Positions 1-20,637 of a stretch of 64,000 nt of DNA are shown here, in pieces. Every line of letters begins with the position of its first letter. The first letter of the stretch is position 1. The DNA is from Phallusia mammillata (taxonomy: Eukaryota > Chordata > Ascidiacea > Phlebobranchia > Ascidiidae), in the NCBI GenBank assembly GCA_003260075.1, contig QLIY01000018.1, positions 233,761 to 297,760 on the forward strand, read 5' to 3'. Made by a program: the position numbers and the translations under genes. Under the pieces are notes generated by a model. It searched no databases. It saw only the letters and a program-made list of their open reading frames with translations, and was not told the DNA's origin.

Positions 1-184
1 AACAGAAAATAACTTATAACCCCAATTATAATTTATATATCGAAGGATTGGCATGAAAAAACAAAGGTTTTCAGCAGTCTTGCTCAAATGCTTTGCTGGG
101 CCTATATAAAACATGGACCCCAGAACTACTGATTAAACAGATTTTCCAACAAAAGGCAATCAAGCAAAAAGAGAACACACTTAC

Positions 185-1058
185 CAACAAGTTGGTTGAA
201 GCTTTTTGTGTTAAAACTGAATCCATTTCCCAAATGGCAATGTACGTTAAGTCTTCTCCAAAACCCCTATATCATACAAAAAATCAATTGGACACATTTG
301 CATAAAATTGGTTATGATCCTGAACAGTGCATCAATTGTCATATCAATTAAAGTGCAACTTGGCAAATGGCATATTACTATTTTTGCAGCAACTTGGCAA
401 ATGTATTGCCTTTTTAATTGGGACAAAACAAATTTACTCATAAAAAGTGCAAACTGTAAAAACTGCCTTGTTACATAAAATCAGGCCTGGGAGGCATAGT
501 ATGCCTCAAGACAACATTTTCAGGTAACAAGCTGCAGAAAAATACCAGCATAATCCAAATATTTAAAGTACATAATAACGCACTTTAACTTGATTCACAC
601 AACAAGTACAGAAGTCATGAAATAGGCATTACGAAAATACCTGTAACAAGTTGGCATGTGCGCATTGTACCAACTGTTGATGTCAAAAACAAGGACCTGA
701 GTGCTTCTGCTTATATCACTGTAACTTTGCCACCCAATAATGAAGAGACTAGTAAATGGGGTTGAACAATATTCACTCTCATCTTCGTTAAACTGATGAG
801 GGGGCGGGTAGGATTCTGAATGTTACAAAATATATTTACAAGAAGCTACATACCAAAATATAAAGAGTTTAATAAAGGTTGTTTAGTGTACAATGTTTAG
901 GTAGGTTAAAGCAAAATGTTCTCATGTAAAAATATCCACAATTTAAAACATATACTTATGGAATATTGAAATAACAAAAAAATCTGTTTAAACAAAAAAA
1001 TACTGAAATGATACAGACTAGTGATGCACCGAACCCGCCTACAAAGGTTCGGGCCGAA

Positions 1059-1096
<38 letters not shown>

Positions 1097-4000
1097 AGGA
1101 AATGTGGCTGGTATTTCATAGATGCAACAAATAGTTAATTAATGATGTTTCGTATGGGCGTAAATGAAATTTAAGGCTTTAATTCCGTGCAATAAAAACT
1201 GGGCCGAAACCGAAACATTGGAAAACAGCGGATTCGGCCGAAATGTTTGGGGGGGGGGGTTTTTGGATGGTTTGAACTAAACCTTGTGTTGTTGATGCGA
1301 GTGAACTCAATTTTGACAAACTAAAATCACTTTCACACTGGGTAAACTTTGCTAAACATCTAATATTTTGAAGGTAATGTGGCTGGTATTTCATAGATGC
1401 AACAAATAGTTAATTAATGATGTTTCGTATGGGCGTAAATGAAATTTAAGGCTTTAATTCCGTGCAATAAAAACTGGGCCGAAACCGAAACATTGGAAAA
1501 CAGCGGATTCGGCCGAAATGTTTCGGCCAACCGAAACTTCGGTGCATCACTAATACAGACCATTAACCAATAAAACATAAGTTATCATTCACTTATCAAT
1601 GTTTAAAGAGCAAAAGTCTACAAATGGGCAGGTGTTTTTGTAATTGATAAACCTTAGTTCCTGCTACACAACAAAGGTTTTTTATCAAACATGCTTTTTT
1701 TTTCCATTTAAATTTATTCCTTTCATTTGGTTTAAACTTGCCCAAAGTCTGGATCGCTGCATAACTGATATTAAAGTGTTTCTTTGTTCAATATCTTTTT
1801 GTAACAAGAGAGAGTACTTTTTTCATTTTTACCGATTGTGGAGCATTGAAAGAGCGTTGACTTTCCTGGCTCCGGTGACAAACCAAGACTGGAATCAAGT
1901 ATGAGATCGTACTGTGTAGAGCAATTCTCCAGCCTCTGGTAGAAGGATCTCAATGTTTTATCCTGTTCAATTATTTCTTTTTTCTGGTAAACGAGCTGAT
2001 GCATAGTAGCCGTAAGAGGAACATTGTTGCTGCAAAAATAAAGTTACCAAGATCATTTGTAGTACATGAGGTTGCATTATTTACCATTACAAGCAAAATC
2101 AATTACAGTTGAGCATGGAAAAAAACTAAATGGTCAGATATACTAAACTTATTAGTCAACTTGTATGTAAACAAATAACTACCAAAAAACAAAATTTGTA
2201 TGCAAAACAAAGAATACATAGTCCAAAAATTAAAATAGCTAACTTACACTGCATCAGTATCATTTGGTGATCTTACAACCCACAAGTAACAACAATTTCT
2301 TGGATCATTTTCAGGTTCTTGAAATGCAAAGTTGACAACCTCTGTGTTCAAGTCATCATGTATGCTGCTAAAACTGAAATATACCAAACATATCAGCATT
2401 AAATCCTAAACATAGAAAAGAATGATGAAAGAAGGTTTATACAAGTTTAGACAATTGATCATTAGTTACAATCGCATGCATTATGTTACAAGTCCTGGAG
2501 GGGCAAAAAGATTCCAGAAATGCATAAGTTCCTCTTCTAAATCGTTTTTTTAGTTTAGTTTACACAAAGAATACCTTGTAGAGGCCTCTAAAGAAATGTT
2601 CAAACTTTATTATATGTATTGTAACAGATTGGTACAAAGAAATAATCTACAGAACACTTTAGCGAATTTATAAATAAGTAATTTTTTGTGGTCTTGTACA
2701 GGAACTTACCTTAAAGTCAAATCTGTTAGATCAAATATTTGAAATTGTCCAAATGAATAGCCAACTAGCAGAGACAATGTTCGATGCTCAAACTGCAAAG
2801 CTGTAATACTGACATCGCTGCAGTCTATGGTTTCAATTATTTGATCATCAGGGGCAGTGTAATGAAAATCGTTATTCTCAAAACATGAATCTGCAACAGA
2901 AAGGTAAAACATGTAAACAACACATAGTAAATGTTTAACGGCAATCTTCACCCTTGTTGAAAAATAAGAAAACATAGGAAAAAACTAGAAGGGTGGCTCA
3001 GCACATATTGCCATTGCACATACACTATAGCATATTTTGAAACATTAATATATTTCCTACACTTATTTATATTGGGTCCCATATTAGCCATCGTCTTTTA
3101 TAGCCTTAGTTGTTTCTGCAAGCAGAAACTCATGGGTCCCCTACACAAGCAAAGTTGTAAATAATGCATTTTGCAAAAAAAACTATGAAAAATTTTGGTG
3201 CTATCTGTTTAAACAAGGCGATAAAAAGTCTGCAGACATAATCATGCTATATGAGGTACAACTATTCAAGTCACATTCAATTCAGCAATTGTTTGCAAAA
3301 TTTAACCATTGCACTGTAAATATTTTTTGCAATTCAGACTTTGTTTAAAAAATTAACCGTTTTTAGGGGGCCAGCTGGGTAAATATTGGGGCTACAGGGT
3401 GAAACACAACAGTCGACACCTAATTATGGCAAAATGAACAAACTGTCAAAATTTCATCCAATTCAGACATTGTTTAAAAATCACCCTTTTTGGGGGGCTG
3501 GTGGGGTAAATATTGGGGCTGCAGGGTGAAACACAACAATCGACACCTAATTATGGCACAAAGAACAAACTGTCCAAATTTCATCCAATTTGGACATTGT
3601 TTAAAATTTTACCCATTTTAGGGGGCTGGTGGGGTAAATACTGGGGTGATTAAGTCAAACAAACCAAAAGGCACATCTACACAACCATATCTTCAATCTG
3701 TGAAAGTTTCATCCAAATCCAACAAAGATTTGTTGCCAAAAGTACATGGACAAACTTCACGGTGGAAAAAAGAAAAAAAAAAAAACATAGTGAAATCAAG
3801 ATGTGTCCCCTTCAGGGAAGGGGACCCATAATAAAAGTAAAAAACACAAAATAAAGAGTGGACAATTTTCACTTCACATAAAACTTTAACCAATTAAATA
3901 AAACTTTTATTTATTTGCGTTTGATCACCCAGTTAAAATATCTAAACCAACATGAAAGTTAATATTGCTTACAGTTTCATTTCATACTTAAAAAATAGTT

Positions 4001-5938
4001 TTGCATAGGATAAAGCTATATCACATACAATTAATTTTAACATTGCCTTTTGTTCATGTCTAAGTTTTTTGGTTGCATGTGGTAACTGATTTTAAACAGC
4101 CACCTACCTAGTAATTCAAATGCAATATGACCAGATCGTTTGTGAACTGTATCACGAATGTATGGAACATCATGGACAACTGTTGGAATAGCTTCAATTT
4201 TTGCAGGTTCATTTTCAAATGTTACAATCTTGTCATCCAACCTAAAACAAAGATAGCTATTGTATTTCTGCAGAAAAATTGTACGCTTGCAAGTGTTTGC
4301 TCGTTTAATGCTAAGAAATATAGTTTTAGTATCTTGAGAAAAATAGGATTACAAATCAATACACTACACATATCATGTTTCTTGAAGTGTGATCAGTAAC
4401 TCAAAAGGTTTAAGAACAAAACAGGTTGGGAGCTATACATTTTTGGGGGTTCTAAAACTTATGCACTTGGGCAAGATGAAGATTTCAAACCAAAACCAAA
4501 AATCAGCATTTGGGCAAGATTAGGATTCCAAACCAAAAATCAGAGACTATTTGCTTATTTATTTTAATCAATCTTACCTTAGGTCAAGCAAATATAAATG
4601 ACCACCCTCTGTACCAACAGCAACAACACCAAACAACCATCGCAAGTTTTGTGCAAATGCTTTTGATCTTCTGTTAACTCCACCTTCATGGAGAACAACT
4701 TCCAAACAAGTAACCTGAAATACAAAACGGTGTTAAAATAATGTCTGATAAGAATACAATGAAAACAGTTTTGTAAAAAAAAATGCCTAAAGTAAACCGC
4801 AATATTTGATTATCTTTTGATCTTTTAAATCTGTGGCAACATCGCTACAACCAAATTTAGATCCTCTTTGTGTCATCTTAATAATATTATTAAATGCAAA
4901 ACTATGTTATCTGAGAAGTGAATAAAAAGTCTATCATAAGCTTGTGCTCAAAATTTGCGAAACCCACCGGATATGGTAATTCAATTGATTTGAGGATCTT
5001 GTTTTTAAAAAGACTAAATATGCAAACAATGCCTCTTTCTTCTTCAGTCCGCAGTCCCACTATCAGTGTGTTTGAATCGTATCTCTAAAAACAAAATTAT
5101 GTCAATTTAATACTAAAAAATAAAGGTGTGAGCGGAGGGTGTACATACCATATTTGTTTGATTGTAAGTCATATATATATTTGCAAGATTTTTAACACTT
5201 CAATTTGTGCAGTTTCATTCACAATCAAACTCATATTCGAGGGTGGCTTACTTTTTAATGACATGCATAATATATACCAAAAGATGCATTATCAAAAATT
5301 AGCATTTACAAACATTCGTATTTCTGCAAATGACAAATAGTTTTAATATGCAACAACAGAAAGAAATATTATCAAACAATTACATACACATCACTAGAAG
5401 TCAAGTGAGAGTGACATTTGAGTAAAGATGGTTTAGCAGAATGATCACAATAGTTTGAGATAGATCACACCAGCAAATGATTGTATTCAGTAAAAAGTGT
5501 GATCATACCTTGCATGAAGTTACTTTGACAAAAAGGTCTTCATTGTAATGTGAAAATATGTGTGAACAAACAGCGTGCTTAGAACCATGATTGACAATTT
5601 TCAAACTTGCTCCTTTTGCCAACCAACAAAGTTTTCCTGCATCACAAACACAAATAGTTTTAATGGTTATTTTAATCTTAAAATTACTTACAAATGAATT
5701 ATTTAAACAATAAAATCTCCTAACACAAGGCATTTTTAGTCTACAAATTGATAATATCTTATCTACAAACATTGCCATTCAAGAAACACTTGTATCAACA
5801 CTTTTTTAAGGAATACTTTGTACCTCCAAGATAGCCACCAACTACTTCATCAGGAGTGACATTTGGACTATCAGGGGGGAAACCAACATGAATTGCAGAG
5901 AGTGCACTGTCGACTTTACAGTGTAGAGCAGAATCCAT
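185..5938 (-). CDS. AHCTF1: ELYS/AHCTF1 nucleoporin, N-terminal beta-propeller part (partial, 10 exons)
   Basis: ELYS seeds nuclear pore assembly on chromatin and recruits the Nup107-160 complex; its N-terminus is a seven-bladed propeller. Exons read on the minus strand: 5824-5938 (ATG at 5938), 5509-5636, 4968-5084, 4578-4714, 4108-4241, 2710-2890, 2248-2373, 1833-2029, 641-815, 185-266. All join in frame with GT-AG borders, giving 464 codons. Family-diagnostic stretches are [65 protein letters not shown] and [11 protein letters not shown], in the same order as in vertebrate ELYS. The reading is still open at 185 with a good donor (GTAAGTG), so the helical domain and the C-terminal chromatin-binding tail lie left of the window. 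Exon 8 could be misread as ending in a stop at 1771, but its donor at 1832 restores the family sequence. Introns carry MITEs. Confidence 0.9.
1059..1095. other. Poly-G run (37 nt), probable gap placeholder
   Basis: Uninterrupted G run inside the hAT MITE. Like the other homopolymers in the window it breaks otherwise normal sequence and lies next to a duplicated stretch, so I read it as a filled assembly gap. Confidence 0.65.
1249..1259. other. Poly-G run (11 nt), probable gap placeholder
   Basis: The sequence before it (ending AAATGTTT) continues as CGGCCAACC in the second copy at 1528, so the G run replaces real sequence. Near-identical text lies on both sides. Confidence 0.75.
3132..3829. 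mobile_element. Probable MITE with internal ~127-bp tandem repeats
   Basis: The ends ATGGGTCCCCT (3132-3142) and AGGGGACCCAT (3819-3829) are perfect inverted repeats. The middle (about 3330-3650) holds three diverged tandem copies of a ~127-bp unit built around GGGGTAAATATTGGGGCT and CGACACCTAATTATGGC. I see no clear target duplication and no coding frame. It lies in an AHCTF1 intron. Confidence 0.55.
5146..5400. mobile_element. Decayed relative of the 6252-6663 MITE
   Basis: The left end TACCATATTTGTTTGATTGTAAG is a mutated form of the terminal repeat of the element at 6252. Internal text also parallels it: TCATATTCGAGGGTGGCTTA, and CAACAACAGAAAGAA followed by AAACAATTA. The right end is eroded. 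Confidence 0.5.
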
Positions 5939-6251
5939 AAAAAGACTCCTAAATTCAATTCTCTAACTAATGTTAGTCCATGCAAGTTGCAACCAGTCTT
6001 AAACACTAAATAAACCCTTCATTAAACAAACAATACTTTGGTCTACAACTGACAGTTACCTGTTTCACGTGTAGCAGAATATTCCGCTTATTGCAATTTA
6101 CAGTAAAGAGTAAAGAAAGTTATAAATTTTTATCACTGGATTATCCATGCATGAAGTCCAAGCACAAATCCCGCGACATGAAAATAAAATCCAATGAGAG
6201 AAAATTTCAAAAAACCATGAGCGATAGTGAAAAGTGAATGCAAAGTGCGTA

Positions 6252-6663
6252 CCGTATTTGCTCGATGGTAAGCCGCGGCTTATATTGTTTTTTAGCTGCC
6301 GTTTGTGCGGCGTATAATCGAGAGCGGCTTACAATCGAGGGCGGCTTATATTTTAATTTTATACCGAAATTGTTTCTACACTTCAACATTTAAATTATTT
6401 GGGGTTCAAAACAAGTATGCGTGTACAGGTTATATGTCGATATACGTTCTGTTGGGTACAGTTGTAAACGTAAATAACAGATATGGGCAAATCGTCATAC
6501 CATATAACAACAGAAAGAAGTATTAAGAAACAATCGTATCTCAAATTCTAGCGTGCGGCTTACAATCGAGGGCGGCTTACATTATTTTTTTAACACCTCA
6601 ACATGCGGCTTACAATCGAGGGCGGCTTATAAACGAGGGCGGCTTACAATCGAGTAAATACGG
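6252..6663. mobile_element. MITE with 25-bp TIRs, TA target site and subterminal repeats
   Basis: Left end CCGTATTTGCTCGATGGTAA and right end TTACAATCGAGTAAATACGG are inverted repeats directly flanked by TA on both sides (6250-6251, 6664-6665). That fits a Tc1/mariner-like target. The subterminal motif GCGGCTTACAATCGAGGGCG is repeated about five times, mostly at the right end. No transposase is present, so it is non-autonomous. It lies between AHCTF1 and the SLC13 gene, with nothing else evident in that ~1.1-kb gap. Confidence 0.8.
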
Positions 6664-7058
6664 TACTGCGTATTGAACTGTTTTTATAATTTATGTTTTT
6701 TGGAATACTTCTACCACAGCAATCTGACAAGCATTTTAGACAGTATTTATTAAATATACAATACCAACATAACGCAACAATAATTTCACTTCTTTTAAAG
6801 ATGGATTTAGAATGTCAAATAAGCTTGTAGCTCATGTAAAGTTTATGAATATACCATGATACGGTATTTAATCCTGCAACCTCAGGGTTAAAACTTCGAT
6901 TCTGCACACGAAAGAAAGAGTAGCGCAGACAACATAATGTTTCTTAGGGAAAAAAACGACCAAATGTCATTTTTAAAGTTAAATTAAATAACAATTTTTA
7001 AGGCAGTGTACGATAGAAGTTTGGTCAGACCGTGACGTGATACGTTGGTGGAAACCAC

Positions 7059-14831
<7,773 letters not shown>

Positions 14832-15333
14832 CCTAGAAAATTAAAACTTTGCTGCGATCTAATCTGACACCTTATAACAGCGACAAACTCAGTGTTTTAC
14901 ACCTTTAAACATGTATTTCAGTAATGTTGTAGGCAGTGAAGATGTGCACAAAACCTAGGAACTAATTTGTCAATGATTCACTACATGCAGCGGTATTGGT
15001 GTGTTTTTCAAAATTGACTTACAGCATGCGGTGCTTGTTTTCGACCCCGTGGCTTTATTGCTGACAATCAAGCTGACAGCATATAATTGTTCGCATTCGA
15101 TTGACCAACAAAAATTCAGCTCGAAGGCTTGAAATAAACCTCCATTGAACAGTCAAAACAATCTAACCATCAAATCCGTTTCAGGCTGGGTTTCTAAGCA
15201 AAACTATGATTGTGCGCCAGTTGAAAAGAAAACAAGCCTTCTCAGGTCAAAAGCATGTTTTGTCTGTACACTTTCCTCCTTGAAACCCTGGAATACAATT
15301 ACACAAAGAAACAATGACATTGTCCCTGTATCT

Positions 15334-15769
15334 CAGTGGTTCTCGAACTGCATGGGTGCCGCGGTAGCCAGCAGACTAGTGTGCCTTGAGAGATTTCCAA
15401 GTGTGTCGCGATTTTTTTCTATTTGAAAGTACCAACGTTTCCTGTTGTTTTAGGACTTCATGACAAAATACTGGTGTGCAGGTTTTTTTTAAGGTTTGGT
15501 TTGGGTGACCGCTAAGTAGTTTTAAGAGACCGCAAGTGTTTCATTTAAATACCAAAAACTGTAGTTGTAGTTGCAAGTCCAAATTTTGGGAAACCGCTGG
15601 AGAAATTTGGGGGACCGTTTCGGTCCTCACATTTTTGTTGTTGGTAATGAAAGCATCTTTACCCACCACAATAAAGTTAAAAACTAACTTTCTTTAAACA
15701 ACTTTATTATGCTTAAGTGAGCCGCGAAAGAAAAAAATAGTGCATGCAACAAAATTTTGAGAACAACTG
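15334..15769. mobile_element. hAT-type MITE with 8-bp target duplication
   Basis: CAGTGGTTCTCGAACTGC and TTTTGAGAACAACTG are inverted termini flanked by CTGTATCT (15326-15333 and 15770-15777). Internal text ACTAGTGTGCCTTGAGAGAT links it to the truncated element at the right end of the window (63831 onward). Confidence 0.85.
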
Positions 15770-15777
15770 CTGTATCT

Positions 15778-16812
15778 ACGAGAGATGTACCAAATAATGG
15801 GTTTACTGAGTTTTTGCGAAGATTCCGAATCGCAATTAATTATTCGGCCGAAACCAATTACGAACACACATTTACAGCGTTAAACGTGTCTATTCTGATT
15901 ATTCTGGTACCATGCAATCTTTCTAAATACATCAAAACGAAAATCGTGTCAATTATTAAAATTTTTGCAACATTATCGCTTCTTTCTCTGCAGACAAAAA
16001 ATCAATGAGTCATTGAATAAACACCTCGCTACGTTCGATGACGCCAAGCGTGCAAAAACGGTATTTTTGCAATATGACAGAAACGGCAAACTCAGAGAAC
16101 GGTGTTTAGCCATCATGCCATTTAAGTTTTGGACAGCTTATGCGAGTGTGGTTTAAGCAAGCGCTCAAACTGGGTTATGCAGAACATATAGGCACACTCT
16201 TGAGCAATAGGAAATTTGCGATCTGCGGCTATTGGCCAGCAAAGTTGCAAATTCCGATGACAATTTGTCCTTGTCGAGGCTGCTCGACAGTTACTCGGTG
16301 CCGATTTCTAAGGGTACATTTCCTTTCAGGTGACCTCGAGCATCGACGTTCTCAATGTCGAAACTTTCTCCTGCCCAAATAATGGCCAAGCCTCAGAAAT
16401 AACAACTATCCACTTTTCACAGTCACTTTCTTAGTATGGAGTTCAGCGTCTTTATAACTTTTTGGCTTGTTTTGGGAGACCTGGAGTTTTTTCTAAACCT
16501 GACCTTGTCCGTGGCTACCACCAGGGCTTTGTGGCGCTGGCTAATATTGTAAAAACGGCCGTCATTACCTTTATGTGACTATAAAACTGTCAGGCAAAAA
16601 CTCCTGCGATGTAAATACCACGATGAAATTATTGCGATTGAATTGCTGACGTAAAATTAGCACAATGAAATTGCTGCGATGAAACTACTACGGTTAAATT
16701 GCTAAGATGTCGTCACCACGTCGGTGTAAATCAAAGTCATACTTCTTAACCAGCCAAACAGTGGATTGCCGCCTAAAAACTTTACAACCTTGACCAAACT
16801 GGCCTATATTTT
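15778..16812. other. No gene seen
   Basis: Short open frames occur on the plus strand (15757-16382), but none shows a domain, splice-consistent joining or family resemblance. A run around 16590-16700 repeats short motifs such as GATGAAATTGCTGCGATG. I see nothing else. Confidence 0.5.
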
Positions 16813-17575
16813 GAGACGGGGCTGTAACAATTTAGTGACAGGGTGTCACTCGCTGCCTGTCACTGACAGGCTGTCCCAGATTTGTGACAGGGTGTCCCTG
16901 ATTTGTGACAGCTGTCCCTGATTTGTGACAGACGTCCCTGATTTGTGACAGGGTGTCCCTGATTTTGGGTAGAGCGACTAACACCATAACGAGAATCACA
17001 ACCTCGATTTCACAAGGGGGCGTAAGGAGCTGAATTTTTTATTTAGCGGCTATAAATGGGTTGGGAAATAAGTTTTTTAAATTTTTACATTAGTAACTAA
17101 TTTTTTGGGTTAGTTTTATTGAATTTTAAGTGCTAATACCTTACCCCGACCCTAATAGCCCTAACCGTGAGCATTTTTGGAGATATAATCAATCGACTTT
17201 TGGTTGTGATTCTCGTTATTTCATTGGACATTGTTTTACTGCTGTTTCTTAAACAATAATACTTACGAATGTCAATACTAACTGCCGTTTCCTAGACAAT
17301 AATACGTACAAATGTCAATACTAACTGCCGTTTCCTAAACAATAATACTTACAAAAGTCAAGAAATATCTTCCAAGTAAGCAATTACGCCTACCCGCTTA
17401 TGTCTTGCTATTTATTCTTGGTGACACTCAAAATCAGGGACACCCAAAATTAGGGACACCCAAATCCGCAGCGACTTTAGTGACAGCCTGTCCCTGATTT
17501 GGTGACATACAACGGGTGTCCGTGACACCTGTCCCAAACGTGACAGGTGTCCCAAAAATGTCACAACCCCTGTTG
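16813..17575. mobile_element. MITE with TGTCCCTGATTTGTGACAG subterminal repeats
   Basis: An 8-bp TATATTTT flanks both sides (16805-16812, 17576-17583). The ends GGGGCTGTAACAATTTAGTG and TTTTGGGACACCTGTCAC-type motifs are related in inverted orientation. The left end repeats TGTCCCTGATTTGTGACAG about five times and the right end carries the inverse (CTGTCCCTGATTTGGTGACA, CAAAATCAGGGACACCC). In the middle a ~52-bp unit (CAATACTAACTGCCGTTTCC) is repeated nearly three times at 17228-17360. Confidence 0.7.
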
Positions 17576-17893
17576 TATATTTTCGTCAATTTCCAATGGA
17601 ACCATATATTTAAGGAAGGAAAAGCTTTAAGGCAGAAAAAAAGTCAAAAGAACGCTTGTCTATTCTACTTACAAGTTACAACAAACATGAATGGTAAAAT
17701 AGCAAATATTGGTTGATGTTGAACTTCCTTTTTGTGTTCTTTGCTACGATACGGTTCATTGGAGAAGACAGGGAAAAGAGTCGGGGAAACACCCAAAAGC
17801 AAACTACTTTTTTGGTTTTGACAACAAATCAAAATTGTCTGTGATATCTGCGGTTACAAATTACTGACGAATAATTTGGAAATTACATACAAA

Positions 17894-20087
17894 ATGCCGA
17901 GAAATCAAAGACGAAGTTCAGGTCTAAGTGACATGGAGCTATCGAAAGAACTGGTTCGCGTTCTGAGACATGGAAAATACGACTTAGCAATGGACTGCAG
18001 TAAGTTGTCAAAACGAATCGTAACACAGATTACAAGACTAAATTACTCCTATAAAACATTTAGACGGGTTTGTTGACGTGATAGAGATCATAGAAGCCTT
18101 TTCTCGGAGTGGTTTTGCACAAATCTCATGTGATAACATAAAGAGGATAGTTGAAACGGATCGCAAGGGACGTTATGAGTTAAAGATGGACAGATCACAG
18201 TGGAAAGTACGAGCTACACAAGGACACACAGTTCAGGTAGCAAAGAGATTAAACCAAGTTAACCAACACTTCTTTTTTAAACCTTAACTCCCAATGAAAA
18301 TCTGACAATTACCTAAACCTTGAAGCAGTGGTGGAACTCAATTTTTTGCCTGCCGGTTTTATCACAAAAGTCATATTTTTCAGCCGGTTCTGTTACTAAA
18401 ATTCAGTTAATGCTAACCAGTTCGCTGATCTCATAAAATTTCGTGAGACTGTTCTATAGAACTGGTGCGAACTGGCTGAATCCCACCACTGCCTTGAAGG
18501 AAAATCATCTCGTTTTTTTTTCTTTGGTAATAGAAATTGTTTCTCTAAAATCAATTGAATATTTTAAACTTTTGTTTATTGTGGTTTTATGTAATTTAAC
18601 ATGTTTTTATTTGAGAAAATTTTGCTTAAATAACTTTAATAAATGCTTTAACCATTTGATTGTGAGCTGTTACTACCCTATTTAAACAGCATGTCTTGTA
18701 TAGGTTGAAAATCCTGACTTGCAACTGCTGACTGACGCTGGCAAATATGAAAATATCATACATGGAACAAAAATGTCACACTGGAACAGTATTGCATTGG
18801 CAGGACTTCACAGAATGAATGTAATTTTGTGTGATGTACAAAAATATAAAGGTTATACAACATGCGCACATCCTAATCTTTGTTTTTCCTTCTTTGGCAA
18901 AATTGAATGTTGGAAAATTATTTTGCAGTTACTCACTTAGTGTAATATTTTACACAAAGTTAGTGACTGGTAATTTTGGCTCAGTATATTTTCAAAACCG
19001 TCAATTGTCCACCCCAATTATTCATGCATTAAAGTTTGAACTTATGACCAGAGAACTCACATTCATTTCTGCATTGGGTTGCCTGGAGACAGCCAAGTCA
19101 TTAGTGGAATGCCTCCCCGCTGTGATGTTGCCATTTACCTGAATGTCCCGAAGGCCATGAGAGGTTAGAGAGTTTTTTTGCAAAACTACTAATACTCATT
19201 AGACAGACGCATATGCACAAATAGCAAAAAAATGTTTTAAAACGGGGTAGTCTAACAAAACAAAAATGCAGATGCTGTATGATGTCAAAATCGTTGCTTT
19301 TTATACTAGTCATCTATTCTATTGTATTTCATTTGTTGTCCTGCTTTACAGAAGTCTGAACTGATAGTAGTGATGGGACGATACCAGGTTTTGAAGCGAG
19401 TACCGATACTGAGACCGAGTACCATATGTATATACCTTCGATACCGAGTACGATTACTGAGTACTTAAGTGCAGTGTTGTACTGAGTTGTATATCACCTG
19501 CTAATTTATCTGCCATGGCCGGCGTACAGGCGTGCACACACACATGCAGAAAAAAGTAATCTCCATACGATAGCGAAAAAAATAAGTAACCTGGCGGAAC
19601 TTTTTCCCAAATTTGTACTGTCCGAAGCATATATTGGCACGAAGTTTTCAGTGTTCTTAGTGTAAATCGGCCTTCGGTACTCGCACGTTGGTATCGAAAA
19701 CTGAGACAAAATATTTTGATACCGAGTACGAGTATCGATACCACTGAAATCGTTCGATACCATCAATACCGAGTACCGAGTACCGGGTACCCGTCCCATC
19801 ACTAACTGATAGGTGGACAAAAACAAATTTTGATGTTGTAGCAAGCAAATTATATATCATCAAACAGTACTTTGAATAATTGCTCATGAGTAGTTTTCTG
19901 TTTCAATGTAACAGATAACAATAGATGTTGTTTTGAGATAACCTGTTCCAAGTTTTGTTTATCTGCAGCTGGATTGAAGCTGTATGAGTCCAAAAACAAG
20001 GTGATTCTATGCGAAGGAGACCATAAAGGAAGAATTCATCCCAAATTCTTCAGAAAAGTTGTTCATATTGGGGTTGGTGGTAAGTGA
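17894..20087 (+). CDS. TRPT1: tRNA 2'-phosphotransferase, tandem copy 1 (5 exons)
   Basis: Tpt1/KptA enzymes move the 2'-phosphate left at a tRNA splice junction onto NAD+. Exons 17894-17999, 18064-18236, 18704-18820, 19052-19163 and 19969-20087 join in frame to 208 residues, the usual size. Motifs: LVRVLRHG near the start (Arg-His of the active site), ETDRKGRYEL, VRATQGHTVQV (second Arg), IIHGT, HRMN-RTHIHFCIGLP, VISGM, and GDHKGRIHPKFF at the end. The last exon reads through a possible GTAAGTG donor to a TGA; either end is possible, but the length fits termination here. The family usually has Arg after VISGM; this copy has Pro, then Pro-Arg. Intron 2 holds a 166-bp MITE; intron 4 holds a 437-bp one. 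Roughly 80 percent or more alike to copy 2 at 22221. Confidence 0.9.
18326..18491. mobile_element. Short hAT-type MITE (166 bp), perfect target duplication
   Basis: CAGTGGTGGAACTCAATTTT and GGCTGAATCCCACCACTG are inverted termini, flanked by identical CCTTGAAG (18318-18325, 18492-18499). It is absent from the matching intron of TRPT1 copy 2, so it inserted after the duplication. Confidence 0.9.
19368..19804. mobile_element. hAT-type MITE, TAGTGATGGGACG family, copy A
   Basis: Termini TAGTGATGGGACGATACC and GGTACCCGTCCCATCACTA, flanked by perfect ACTGATAG (19360-19367, 19805-19812). The body is rich in GGTATCGAT/GAGTACC repeats. It lies in intron 4 of TRPT1 copy 1 and is absent from copy 2. 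It is in inverse orientation to copy B. Confidence 0.93.
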
Positions 20088-20517
20088 ATGTGAAATAGAT
20101 AATTGTACAACAATATAGGAAATCATTTTTTTTCTTCTTCAGAAATTGGATTTTCATATCCGGATGATTACCAAGAATAGTCCAAACTTTTATGATTGAA
20201 TTTAGACCAAGGCTTCTTAACTGTTTTACTTCATTACTAACTTGTAGACTATATTTTAAATGGAAAATCGATTTCACTCAAAGTGAATCTGATGTATACA
20301 TCATATGACTAAGCTCATAGAGCAAATGTTATTTACAAAGTGACCAATAACAGGAAATTCCAGCCAGGTTAAGAAGCCCTGATGTACATACTTCTGGTGT
20401 CTGTAACATCCTTTTTATGCAAGAATGTCATTTGTTGATTTGATGTGTTTCGTGTTTTTGTATATAATGCGTTTTTGCACTTATCTGTGATCCACAAAAA
20501 TATTAAAAAGTATTACA

Positions 20518-20605
20518 AATACCACTCTTGCCACATGTTAAAAAAACCTTTAGGCCTGCAATTACTCTAAGTTTGGTGTGCTGCACCCGAATGCACTTGC
20601 ATAAT
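20518..20605 (-). pseudogene. Relic of UQCC1 exon 2
   Basis: Text from ACCACTCTTGCCACATGTTA to GTTTGGTGTGCTGCACCCGA closely matches 25120-25190, which is exon 2 of the intact UQCC1 gene. In the relic the frame is damaged and the other UQCC1 exons are missing. It sits just behind TRPT1 copy 1 exactly as UQCC1 sits behind copy 2, so the duplicated unit once included part of UQCC1. Confidence 0.75.
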
Positions 20606-20637
20606 ATATAGATTTTAAAATATAGTATATTTGTAAC

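Larger units (their letters stand above)
1019..1552. mobile_element. hAT-type MITE with 8-bp target duplication
   Basis: Terminal inverted repeats TAGTGATGCACCGAA and TTCGGTGCATCACTA are flanked by an identical 8-bp ATACAGAC (1011-1018 and 1553-1560). An 8-bp duplication is typical of hAT elements. The body has no transposase reading frame. Inside, about 150 bp starting at 1097 recurs from 1376, with homopolymer placeholders at 1059 and 1249 between, so the internal structure is assembly-damaged. It sits in an AHCTF1 intron. Confidence 0.85.

Noticed and set aside
1771..1832. AHCTF1 ending at the TAA at 1771
   Set aside because: A donor at 1832 joins exon 641-815 in frame and restores the ELYS sequence; the stop lies in the intron.
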